Assembly: GCF_000524195.1 (NCBI RefSeq)
Contig: NW_020170437.1
Span: forward strand, 195,525-259,524
Direction of reading: 5' to 3'
DNA: 64,000 nt
Source: Echinococcus granulosus
Taxonomy: Eukaryota > Platyhelminthes > Cestoda > Cyclophyllidea > Taeniidae
The position numbers and the translations under genes were made by a program. Shown piece by piece: positions 11,100 through 23,230 of this stretch; positions within the stretch are counted from its first letter, which is position 1; each line of letters begins with the position of its first letter. The notes below the pieces were generated by a model. It was not told the DNA's origin and ran no database searches. It saw nothing but the letters and a program-made list of their open reading frames with translations.

Positions 11100-14000
11100 T
11101 TAGTGCTGCGACGCTGCGATTACGGCTGGCATTGTATTCTGTAGATCGAGTCTTGAACATGCAGTGGCAGACACAACCTCCAGCCTTGGTTCACCCTCTA
11201 CCACCACAACCTCTTCCTCCAGAGGGGTTAGAGAACTGGTAGTGGCGGGGGTTATCTCAGAGAAGGATCGTCCTTTCGGAATTGTCTTCGACACTTCGTC
11301 GCCCTCCTCACTGGCCTGACGCTTGACAATCCAACTATCGTCGGGTCTGAGTCGGAGAGAAAGGGTTCGCACCGGTCTATGAGGCTGTTCCTCATCTGGT
11401 GCCATGGTAAACAGAGAGAGAGTGAGTCGTCCAGGGGGTGAGGTTCGCAAAAACTCCGTCGGCGGGTGCACCGCTGACACAGAGGACGATAGAGGAAGCT
11501 CTGGAGGCTCCGAAAAGCCGCTGTTCGATGGGACGATGGTGATAGTAACGGAGGGTACCTTTGGTAGCGAATCCTTTGTCAAATCACCATTGGCTAATCA
11601 GCAAAAATAAATATGTAAATACCCTGTTGATCAAATTGGACCCTTTAAGCCGGCTTTTTGCTTCCTCTACAGATACATGAAGTCCCATTTAATTGACCTA
11701 ATCATAAGAGTGTTTTTAAAAAACCGGCAACACAATGAAGCGTGGCTAAGCGCACCTTGAGCGTATCAGCTGACTGCTTCCAGTAAAGACGACATACAAG
11801 CAAAAGACTCAGATTTAACTTACAGATTTGTGGGCTGGAGAAAGAAGGGGTTAATAGAATGTCATGCTCGCTGACGGAAGATGTGGCGGCCTCAGAAGAT
11901 GGAGAGGAGAGAGAGGACACCGAGACACCGCCCATGTTTTCCGCAACACCGCCATCGCCGGCTTCACCATCAGGCGGGGGGACAGGAATGCTGGGAACGG
12001 TAATAGTGGGGTTCAGCGGCGACCTTGGGGGGGAGGTAAGAGGAACGGTAAGGTAAGGTGCCGTGGTGGTAGGCGGTTGGCGCCGCTGGAAGAGGCGGGT
12101 GGGTGAGGACTTGGAGCGGGAGATCACGACCCCCCCGCTGCCCACGTCCTCGTATACATCGGGGTGCCAATGCCGGATGCGCTGAGAGGTCGTGACCAAC
12201 ACTCGGCGTCGTATACCGCTTGGGCTGCCTTCCAACTCGGAAGGTTTTTCTTGTGAAGATTAAAACACTTATCCGTTGATTTTACAAATCTTTTTCTGGT
12301 TGTAACAAGCCTGCAAACTTCTTTCAATGAAGATTAAGCTTTAAACATTGCGGTACACATAAAAGCCGATTTCAATATCATTAATCGCTACAAATGTCAG
12401 AAATAAGTGACATATTTCGGATCAACTTACGGTAAGTGATCGTACCAAATAATGTCAAAAACACATCTGTTGAGTTTAAAACAATAAATTGGCCATAGCA
12501 TGTTCTTGGTCCAAGGTTAATTGCATTGTTTTGCCAATTTGAGAACAATAAAATATCTAGGGTACGGCGGTGGCCAGTGCATATCATTACCCAACTTGTC
12601 AAAGTGCCTCGAAGTAAAAAGGGATAGTAATAAGATTGTTAGCACATTAGACTCGCTATGCACATAGTAGACGCACTCTTAGTGCTAGGTCTACAATTTG
12701 ACTACAACAGGTGGATTGAAAGATGATCGAGTAGATCAATCATACTTTTGCTTCGTCGCCAATATACGAAAAAATCCAAAAATAGACCAGCTAAAGAGCT
12801 TAAAACGGCAAAGTGAAATGACTCGAGGCAAAGAAAACTCACGAGGGACATTGATCAGCTCCTCCTGAATTCGAGAAAACTGAGGGAAAGATTTGAAGGC
12901 AAAGAGCTCGGCCTCCAAATCAACCGGACCGGATGGTCCAGGAGGTGGTTCGAAGGTATCATATTCCTCTTCTCCCTCCCTTACTAATGTTGTCGTCACT
13001 CCCGGACTCTCCACACGTGGCCGAACCGCTCCCGTCGCCTCGGTCGGCTTGTCCTTTTGTTGAAAGAGAGCACTGTGACGGTGGGCACTGAAACCATGAA
13101 ATAGTCCGAGGAATTGCCTGATAAACTCGGTCCAATTATTCTTGTGCATACACAAATACAGTCTACGGAAAACCAGTTGTTGATTACGGATCTGCACGTA
13201 ATTGTTAGCTTTTCTGTTTGTTGGGAGCAAGGGAGTAATTCCACCGTAGTTTAATTATAGGAAAAAATATTTAGTCATGGACCTACTGCGGTGGAGATAT
13301 ACTGCGAGCAAGGGAAAAGGAGTGTGAAAAGTGGGAGGTGATTAAATGATGTGATGAACAAACGTGCTAAAGTCAACTGTCAATGTTGCGATGGTGATGG
13401 CGACGAAAAGTAACCACGGTACACATGAGAGTGTTACTTAAAAAGTGCAGTTCAACGTGACTTCGTGTTTGCTTTGCATATTTTACAGCTGACCGACCAC
13501 TTCTGTCCCAATTTAGAGGGAATAAAGTGGGTTTCCGAAATCATGGACACAAACAAACTCATGGCAGGTTTCCACGTTCTCCACACGCTTTCTGTAACAT
13601 TGGCAAATTAAAAACGCGAACGATACCATGTTTTGCAAGCAATTTTTTTTTGCTGACGCATTGATGTGCTATCCAAATGGTCATACATTACGCTCGAAAA
13701 AGCGACCAGCTTGTCACAAATTCCTGATTTAAAGAATTTGCACTAAAAGCCGCAAAATACCACACAAAAAGATTGACCAAGCAAAGAAGATCTGAAAGGA
13801 ACAATTAGGAGCACTACTATCCGACTGGAGTAAGAGTGGAAACGTGTAGAACACCACTGTCAAGCTGTATGTCAGCACAAATGGCATACGTGAATCATCG
13901 AAGCATTAAGACCACATTTAATCAAGTACATGGTTTGTTTCCAATAAATGAGGTCATAAGGACGAGTAAAAATATAGATCAAGAAATAATTAGTTTGCTG

Positions 14001-17000
14001 CTATAAAAAACAGCTTACTGCGGCCTGACACCAAAAAAACAAAGAACACGAAAAGCAGGTACTAGGAATTCGACCTCGTAATGTATGGTGAATCAGTGAA
14101 GTCTTCAGTTCAATGTTTCCCCAAAAAATAGAAATCACGGCAGGATATACACACGAACGTTGATATGAGGGGAGAGGAAGCAAAAGCAAAGGGTCATGTT
14201 TGAGGTAAAACAGATGGCAGAGTGGACGCACCTGGCTTCCAAGATGCCTTGGTAAGTTTCCAACTGTCGTAGAAAATTTGCGTTTGGATTCACGCAAGGG
14301 CGTTTGCTTTTAACAAACTCCAATGCGTCGTTCAACTTCCAGCCCTTCTCCTTCATCGCATAGGCCACAACCTAGACGAGAAAGGGATCTCATTCAACTC
14401 AAATCCACTGTCTTTACGCACTGTGTCAAGGACAACAGTGCTCGGGCCTATTCATGTGATGTATGTGCTATCTAGAGCCCTAATGCGCAAATATGTATAG
14501 TGGTGTGCCTGTCCATCCTAAGAGTAAATTCTCAAAGACCATGTGATTGAGATAAAAATACCATGATGTGAATACATTCGCATTGGTCGCTTCTGCCTGC
14601 TTAATATACGGCCATTTTAGCAACACATCAATAGGTTAGCTCAAAATGCGACTGTAAAACATGCTGTTCACGTTTTTACTTCTCATCTACGAAAATCGAG
14701 TTGAGAATGTAGAAACTTTGAAGTAAATCGTCTGGAGACCCACTTTGTTCCCTCTAATGCATTCGTGTTGAATGACATTACAGAGTGCATACATAGCACT
14801 AAATCGTGACTAAAATTGCTATATTCTGCCGAAGAATTCAAATGAAACATAGCTGACATCGTCTAATATGGAAATTAAAGATGAGTTGCAGGGTATACTT
14901 TATCGATAAAAAGGGAGTTTTTAGATGGATACTGAAACTCGGCGCAATTTGTGGAAGGACTCTTTACAATTCTGAGTTCTAAACGGTCGTTATTGAACTA
15001 TAGACGCCAGTTGATACATGATTGTGGTAGCTTACCGTTGAACCAGACCGACTAATACCCATTTTGCAGTGAACAAGGCAACGTGTTCCATTCGCCCTAA
15101 AAGAACAGAATTTATAATACATACGAAACTAGTATTCTACCGCACAAATCAAATAAACATTTTCAAACGGTTCAATACTCTACCTAAGGCAGAATACTAA
15201 CTTGCCTTCGTTACACAACCAGAAGACCCAATTAAGAGGGATAATTAGGAGTCCAAGTGATGGGAAGCTACGATGAATTCCCAGAGCGCGTTAGTAAACA
15301 CACCTTTCCAGTGGGAAAGTCACACCGATGACGGTGTTTACCCAGTGTAGGTGTGTAAAGGAATTTAGGCAGACAAACTGCTGATTTCGGAAATCACTTT
15401 GAATAAAAACACAGCGCAAGCTTTTGCCAATTGCAGCCTCGAAGGAAGGCACAATCGCTGATGCTTACTAAAATATCATATTTTCTGGTAAAAAACAAGA
15501 GATGCTGAGTTGATCTTGACAATGGAAATTGGGATGGCAGATAAGACGAACAAAAAGGGCGGGGAGGAAAAATTACGCCATGCAGGGGGATTTAAAAAGT
15601 GCAAAATGTAAAAATAGATTTAAAAATATCATAAATCGAAATGCTCAACACAAGCACCCGAATATGGGCCCATTAAATAAACTTGTTATGCAGAACTTAA
15701 TTTGTTGGGAACAAATTAATGGACGTGTTTAAGCAGGACATTATAAGTATGCCACAAATCTCGGTATAAACAACTTACAAAGCTGAAACATTATAGGCAG
15801 GATAGAGAAATAAACATACAAAATGTCAGTCATTTTATTATGGATTGAAATTCTGGAGACAGCGCCGAAAACACATGGAAAAACTAGTAGTGGGAAAGCT
15901 TCTAATTTGAGCTAAGCCATTTAAGAAAAATTATTACAAGTCAGCACGATTAGGTAAGGACGCTACCCGCCGTTGTGACCTTGTGCACACCTGACAGTGA
16001 AAAAAGGCATATTAACAGCCTATCTTAGTGCGAAATATAAAAGTTAACAAAGAGCAACTAAATACGGAAAAGTCGACGTCTATAAACCCATGCTTTCAAG
16101 AACATTGGTAGCTAAATTTCGAGAAAGACCCTATCAAATGTGCATACGCAGAAGACTCGTTTATGTCAAAAGACGCAATCGACGATGACACTTAAGTTGA
16201 GACAGAGTCCAAATGAAGAAAATCCTTCGAACTTTCACAAAAAACCGACAAATTATTCAAACATATTAGAATGAGCCTTGAAGAGAATCAATGTAGTAAA
16301 GTAGCATTATATCCAAAGTATATATCGACAATGCATGAAGTAAAAAAATTATTAAATGCATGGAAAACTAAATAAATGAATGTTAAGATGTATTCTTATA
16401 ACAGTTTTTTCTTCATTTCTCACCAACAGCACAGTTGATTAGATAAAACCACATATCCCAGGTGGGATGATATTGTCAGACAAAACAGGCATCACTAACA
16501 CTTTTGGAAAACAGCTCAATGAACAAGAGCCGAGACCAAGGTCAGGCTAATAAAACAAATTGTCTTCAATTCATAAGAAGTAAGCAATAGGACTTGCATA
16601 CACACGAGGCATAATGTAATGCCCAATTAATTAAACAAACTTGCAAGAAAAACAAGAATCGAAAATAGGTGCTCAACGCAGGGGAACACCGACAAAGAAG
16701 TAATGTAATGTGTAGCATTCAATAAGACACAGGTTCTCACGAACTTTTACCGACGCTACCACCACCTAAATTTAAAGAGCCTCGCACGAAGACCCACGTT
16801 CTTGGATGCACACTTTTAGGCGCATCTGAAGTCGCGCACGGCAGGTGTGAACTGGGTGAGTTCAAAGTACGCGCAGACAATGTGCGCAATGAATCGGTCA
16901 CGAAGATGGAAAGAGGATCAGCACTGCGACGCAGCGCTGATCGCGTCAGTGCTTGAACACATCACTTTTGCAGCGTTCAGATCGCGAATGCAATGGGGGT

Positions 17001-20000
17001 ACTGAAGGCTCGCACTCCCTCGACTAACACAGAAATTACCCGTATGCTAAGCATTACAAGGCATGCCAAGGTATAGAACTTATGAGATCTCATTTCGATC
17101 GAATAGACTCGAGTAGACAAATTGATTTGGCCGAACCAAGGGTAAACGCCAATCAGATTTATGCGACACTGGAGATCCTCGTCTGTGATTTGTGTTAGAT
17201 GACTTTTAATTTTCCTCCACCGAAAAATCAAATACGAATAAGGAGAGGTTAGGAAAACAGTGCGACAAGGAATATAGAATTGCAAACATCTGTAAAAGGT
17301 GAGCTGGGTGCTCCTTGATGTAAACTGCAATTGAAATACATGTCATCAATGAGCCGAAATTTGAAGCGCATTGAGCTTTCTGCAAGAAAAGAATGCCCTA
17401 CGTTGGGTGCTAAATACAATACAAATTAAATAAATTTACGTACCTTTACTCACACTGATGAACACACGATGTGTGATTAATGCGTGGGGTTTTTTTATGA
17501 AAAAAAGGAATTACATAAATTTTGAAAAAGCAGTAATTTATTTCCCTGCTTTACACTCGCATACCAACCATCCAAATCAACCACCCAATTTAATAAGAGT
17601 AGGAAAAGTTTTCTCAGTGGAAATATAAGGAAAAATGCATTTTTGGAATTCCCAGAAAACGATAACATCGAAAGACACGTAGAAGAGCAGAAGAACATCT
17701 GACTATGTTATTAAATACCACCATCTTGAAGTATTTTAGATACATTCCAAACACTTGAGATCTATCAATACCTAAACCCGGAATGTGTTTATTATGATAA
17801 AGCTGACAAACTCACCTCAATTCTTGAGTCCTCTTAATCAGTGGATACTAAAAACTTTGTTGAGAAGTTTGAAGGGGGAACGTTCAACGCGAAAAAGGTA
17901 ACTACAGGAATCGGACGTGTAGTGCAGAACAAAGCTGCAAAGCATGATGTTACCAAGGATTATGTCTGAATCCGACGCACTGGCAACTGGGCTAAACTGC
18001 AGCGGAGCAAAAGCCATTTCACTTGAGCTACGATACTATAAGCTTACCTGGCCTCGTTGATGAATTTGAAGGTTTCGTCCCAGTAGGGCAGGAGCTGAGC
18101 TTTCTCGTCATCGTAGACGCGAATATTCTTGTAAACAAACTGGTCAGCGGGAAAGAAATTGTCCACTTCTCGAGTTACGTTGACAATGTGGGTGACGTTG
18201 TTGCGCCGTAGCTCATCCCCATTGGAGGCGTTGAAGGAGCTGCCCAGAAGAAGGTGGTCGAAGATGAAGGAGGGCACGTCCATCTGACCGTAGATTATCA
18301 ACACCTGGTCGGCGATGAATTGACGCTGGTCCTTCAGTGACATGCCCATCTGTTTCTCCAGCATCTCCCGAAGCTATCAAATAGAATTTAAATGTGACAT
18401 GTCGTACTGTTCGACTAAATTTAAAACCATGGAAGGTTATAAACTTAATTCGTGTCAGAACAAAACTAATGCAAACCTTACATGTCCACAGTAAGCACAC
18501 ACACAACAACAACAGCAAAATTCCTACACGTGGCTCTACCAAAGAGACATACAAAGAAGCGTCAAAGGCAAGTAGAAGAACGTAAGCGGCAAAACTATCC
18601 AAAGTGTGTACAATAAGTGAAAACACAAGGCTACAAAAAAAGCGGATACGTCACAGGTGACTCCTCTAGTCCAAATGTGGGCATTTCGCGTATTTAAAAG
18701 GACGGAAGGATAGTTATTAAACCAGAAAAAATAAAAATGAGTAGGTTTTTAATAAGCTTAATTTCAATGTTGAAGTTGACAGGAACATTCTGATAAATGA
18801 AAAAGGAACAAAAGCAACAGAAACTATAAATGTGATAAATCACACCACAAGGTAAAAGAGATTTCAGAGACTAAAAAGTTGGCTTCAGCTCCATCACTAG
18901 TCCCAGAGGGCGCTTTAAACCTTCTACACCCATTCACAGTCATTTTTGTATTTGAAGGTCATATAAAGGCCGATGCACAATTGAAAACGCAATCCTACTA
19001 TTCTAAAAAGGAGCTGTGACATTTCGTTATAAAGACCGTTTATGAAACTATAATACGGTAGCTTTTAAACAGAAAAAGTAGCATAAAGATTTTTACTTAC
19101 ATTACCAGTTCACACCCACATTGCGTTGAGCAACCCAATTACAATAAGGGTAGGCAACGTGGGATAGATGAATACAGGAAGTGCACATTTGGGATGAATG
19201 CAAGCGCTTTTTTGTTCAGAAGATAAGTCAAAAAATGTACTAACAGAAGAGCTTCCTTTGAATAACGAATACCTGAGAGTTGACAGTCCTTGAAAATGAG
19301 CACATCTTACAGAATGAAAAACGGGACCCTTAACTCTACCTGCTCAACTGACGAGCTGATGCGTTCGTAAGTGAGCAAACACTCAAAAGTCGTATAGACG
19401 GTTAAATTCGATGCTCAGGCTAGTAAATTATTATGGAAGAAGTCAATAGCGATGCAAGAAACACTCGGTAAAATATTGAAAGGGTAGGTGAAAAAAACCA
19501 AAAGTAATGTTAATTAAAGTGAGGTAGAAGTGCTATAATAGCAATAGGAATAACGATAAAACTATAGTAAAACGTCATTTTGGGAAACAGACAAAGTCCT
19601 CATTCACATAAATTCCGCCATTGAACCGAGATTTTATTGAGAGCTCAAGCTCGCTTGATTAGGAAGATAACATGGAATCTAGACGTTAAACAAGAGAATA
19701 ATTGGTTTTTTGGTTTGGTTTAGTTCGATTTGTAAAACAGAAGTGAAATTTCATAAGAAAGAACTTTACTGAGAGTCGTCGATCAAATTCAATTCGATGA
19801 GCAGAGCAAACCTAGCATAACTTCACTTCGTGGAAGTGCTAATTAGGAGTAACGCAGATAAGCAAGAGTGGATCTTGAACAACGGGGAAGATGAATGAAC
19901 TCAATAGGTGAAATGGAGGGTAAAGCAGGAATATGTGGCTGACTATTTCACACCTTAAAACAAAATAAAAGTAGTTGCTTAGTGACTCAAAAGGGATAAA

Positions 20001-21959
20001 ATAATGATTTTTATTGTACTCCAGAAATACGGAACGAAGTGAAGCGTAAATTGAGGAAGATGTTAAACATAAAACATTTTGGTGTTAGGTCTCCACACCA
20101 AAATGAAAAATCCTAGAAAATTTTAAAGAACATTTAACAGCGAGAGCAACCACTTGAGAATTATAAGGGTAAAGTAAAAGTCCACTTGAAGAAACTCAAT
20201 AACTGTTTTATTATAAATTTGGACGATCCCAGCAATAGCAAACGAAAACAAGTCTTATCTATTCCGCGCGAAAAAACTGAGAAAATGGTACAAAATTAGT
20301 CTACTTTATACAGGACAGTGAAAGTTTCGGCCTTCTCTAGTGCTAGCATAATTTGTTTTCAAAAACCACATCTCTCCTAAGTAGCATTCACCTCAACTAA
20401 AATACCAACAGTCGAAGTTGATCAGACAGTAAATTGGACGAAGTAAAGACAAGGGCAAGGCTTAGAGTTACCGAGGCATCTTTTAAATTTTAAGTCACAA
20501 AATTGAAAAAAACAGAAATGTTGTGATAAGATGTGTGAGTACACTTGAAACCTTACAAGAGTTCCACGCTTAAAAGAAAATAAGCGAGGCAGCATCACAA
20601 AATAGGTGAACTCTTTCCACGTGAAAAATATCCTTAAGTTTGAAAAACAAATACTCGATAAAATGTGAAACACTTACCTGAACAACATTGACATCCTCCA
20701 GATCAACCGAGCCCATGATTCTCTGTAGATGGAGACGAAGTGAATTTTTGAAGTCTTCATTTCTTCTCCTAGCGTGGCAATAAATAAAAGTATGCCGAAA
20801 AAAATTTGCGTATCTTATACGTGTAATCAAATTAAGCTTGAAAATTTGATAGGCTCAACATAATCCACTCAAAATCTTAAAAAAGTACTTTAAGAAAATA
20901 AACGAAACAAGAAAGCATTTGAGAAGTAAAGTGGACTTGCTCGTCTTCGGAGACCGGCGTACCAAGTTCAGCAGTGGGTGGAGTGGCTCTGCCCATGTCC
21001 TCAATGTCTTCCATTTTGTTCCACTCGAACATCATAAATTGCTTAGAAGAGGGCAATCGTGTATAGTACGAGACCCATGCGTGACTAGGACCCTTGGAAT
21101 GATAGTCATTTTGTTGAGCCACCTTGCAGCCCAGCATTATCGCTTGATGCGCAGCCCACAGGGCCTGGACCGAAACTGGTTTGAAGAGGCGTATATTATC
21201 CCTAGTTATCAACTTGAAACCTCTGAAGCCATAACAGGGGTAGATTAAACTGAACTTGTCGAGCTCATGTATCATATTCATGGTATAGGAATAAAATCAA
21301 GAATCAAACGTACCCATCACCATCAAGAGCGACGACCATGTCTTGGTAAATAGGCAGGATAAAACCAAGTGTAACAGCGCCTTTGTACACATCAACCCCC
21401 ATTATTACCGACTCTTCAGTATTTTGTGAACCGATAGAAGAAATTACGGCAAGATAACGGAACCAAACTGGTCGTGGACTGGCATTTTCAAGTTTTACAA
21501 TCTTGATGTAAAAATTCGAGAGTAGTTTGGAGAAACATACCAATTTGACGTAGTCATTAAAGCGTAAGATTTGCAAAATGCGTTTCAAATGCTCATGTAG
21601 GTTGTCTAAGAAAATTTAATGAGACAAAAGTAAGCTCTAACCATGATCTCGAACGACACTGATCCTTCGTTGAGATTTGACACTTAATGTTATTGCGCTG
21701 GTCTTGCGCAAAAAGAAGTCCTCACTGTGGCTGAAAGACAAGGAGTTATTGCAAAACATTTGCGTTCAATTTAACAAAACAATTACAGGAAAGGTCTTCT
21801 AAAATTTTACCTGCTTTTGGATCCTGCTTCTGCAGCATTTTCCGAGTCCTCATCAGTAGCAAAAACGGACTCAGGGTTCTATGAGCAAATAGAGTATAAG
21901 TAACAAAAGAGAACCTGCTCCTGTGACACAAGGGCCCTGTCTATTGTTATCAAGGACAT
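11100..21959 (-). CDS. SSH: Slingshot protein phosphatase (cofilin phosphatase)
   Basis: Thirteen exons, high to low: 21959-21915, 21878-21811, 21730-21642, 21605-21541, 21501-21314, 21222-20941, 20768-20678, 18373-18048, 15096-15036, 14371-14232, 13087-12843, 12249-11824, 11593-11100. Sum 2520 nt, 839 aa, no phase conflict. Slingshot dephosphorylates ADF/cofilin and so drives actin turnover. The SSH-N domain (about residues 55-245) includes RDHDNLHEHLKRILQIL, VIMGVDVYKGAVTLGFILPI, DGDGGFKL and FKPVSVQALWAAHQ. A DEK-C-like segment (about 247-310) follows, then the dual-specificity phosphatase domain (about 312-452). Its signature HCKMGISRSGST puts the catalytic Cys at about 395 and the Arg at about 401; D364 in RVYDDEKAQ is the likely general acid. 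The tail (about 455-839) is low-complexity, rich in Ser/Pro/Thr. Exon 6 to 7 uses a GC donor; three introns are only 36-39 nt. MSLITIDRALVSQEQ is the likely start, fitting the short N terminus of the family. Confidence 0.92.
15097..18047 (-). other. Large slingshot intron between the phosphatase core exons
   Basis: A 2.95-kb intron between VYDDEKAQLL...FINEA and the catalytic-loop exon. It contains a 117-codon minus-strand open frame (16977-17330) without a recognisable domain or splice context, and a somewhat more GC-rich patch at about 16750-16960. Nothing else is supported. Confidence 0.55.
18374..20677 (-). other. Slingshot intron, no further feature seen
   Basis: A 2.3-kb AT-rich intron with donor GTAAGT (minus, at 20677) and acceptor TTGATAG (18374). 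No credible coding segment on either strand. Confidence 0.6.
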
Positions 21960-22191
21960 CGCAATTATTCTCCGATGACCCGCATTTCTGAGTGCTGGAT
22001 TAAACAAAATACGCTTTTAAGTTTATCTTTTAATTTTAAGTTTGATAGCACAAAATAAATAAAATTTTTTAAAACCACAAACTTTAGTATTATTTCTGAG
22101 TCCTGCAGGTCTTTACTGAAGTCTTTACATTAAAATGGCATGGGAAAACACACAAATAGTGTAAAGAAGAGCTGGTTGGGTGCTAGCGTGG

Positions 22192-22685
22192 TGTAGCGTC
22201 CCGAGACTCCCTGAAGACGAAAGAAGACAAAATACTCGGGCAGAATATATATTCAGCGCAGAGAAGGTGTCTGGGCTATTGGCATGGCCCAAAAGGCCAG
22301 CCCACCCAGCGAGGTACAAGGGGGCTAATTCGAAGCACAAAAGTGGCGCCTCACCAAAACCGAGGGATAAACCACTATCGTATTACATAGCCTCCCTCCT
22401 CTTTTGAGCGTCGTCCCCGGCGCTCCCACAGGTCAACCTCCTGCGTCAGCCATTACAACGTAGTCGGTGCAGCAAAGAAACACCCACGAGCCAACCGTGC
22501 CAGTCACCAAATTAGTGCGCAACTGAGGGGATGCTTGACCTCAACGTCACTGATCCCTCTTGGCAGCTTGACTGGATCCGGGGTTTCGTCCGGTTTAGGG
22601 ATTTCATTCAAGACGGGGAACTGCGTCGGCCATCATGCGTGTCCATAGATAGATGCAGGAACTCTGGCCTAAAAGCAGATTTGAA
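22192..22685 (-). mobile_element. TRIM element, minus orientation, cut by the assembly gap
   Basis: The 196-bp LTR occupies 22387-22192 (reading TGTAATACG to CGCTACA on the minus strand, with intact TG...CA ends). Next to it at 22390-22405 is the complement of the polypurine tract. Internal sequence homologous to 4980-5222 continues to at least about 22640; it includes the CCAAGAGGGATCAG, CTCAGTTGCGC and TACGTTGTAATGGCTGACGC blocks, read on the minus strand. By orientation this is the 3' LTR; the 5' part lies in or beyond the N gap. The copy sits between the divergent slingshot and ion-channel genes. Confidence 0.85.
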
Positions 22686-22785
22686 NNNNNNNNNNNNNNN
22701 NNNNNNNNNNNNNNNNNNNNNNNNNNNNNNNNNNNNNNNNNNNNNNNNNNNNNNNNNNNNNNNNNNNNNNNNNNNNNNNNNNNNN
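22686..22785. other. Assembly gap of 100 N
   Basis: Exactly 100 consecutive N, a conventional placeholder length, so the true distance is unknown. It borders the TRIM element; repeats often cause such breaks. Confidence 0.99.
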
Positions 22786-23104
22786 CCGTCTATTTTTTTT
22801 GTGTTCACATTCTTTTACACGTAATTTACGAATTTTTAACTATTAATAAGTATGTTTAAATTGGGCAGAGTTCAGCATGTGTTAACAAATTTAATTAGTC
22901 CGCATGATAAAAAGTCAGTGTAAAGAATTTCATTATGAAAGTATTGTCGATAGCCCACATTGACCTAGGGATGAAAAAGGAGAAAAAAACTATTTATTAG
23001 GCAAATGGCCATTTTGGTTCTATTGATTGCTCATCCTGCCCTATCTCATTCCGGATTTGCTGCGTTGAGCGGCCCAAAAGGCAGCCGGCTGGTGGGACAA
23101 ACAG

Positions 23105-23185
23105 GCGCGAGTGCGTGTGTGCGTGCGCTCTGCCGTCATAGGGCGCGCGTGTGCCTGTGCGTACGCGTGTGCGTTCGTCTACGGC
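23105..23185. repeat. Alternating purine-pyrimidine GTGCG-rich tract
   Basis: Repeated gcgtgtgtgcgtgcg and gcgcgcgtgtgcctgtgcgtacgcgtgtgcg units just before the predicted start codon of the ion channel. Could be 5'UTR or promoter sequence. In-frame translation of it gives only a low-complexity Ala/Cys/Val/Arg string, so the coding start is placed after it. Confidence 0.6.
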
Positions 23186-23230
23186 CACAACTCAAGCGCT
23201 GAACAATTGCGCTGGCTGGGGGCATCGAGC

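Noticed and set aside
13088..13230. Upstream extension of slingshot exon 11
   Set aside because: The acceptor at 13088 gives the family-like EASAHRHSALF junction; the earlier acceptor (CCGTAG) would insert unlike residues.
16977..17330. 117-codon minus-strand open frame in a slingshot intron
   Set aside because: Not needed to join the flanking exons, and it shows no resemblance to any family.
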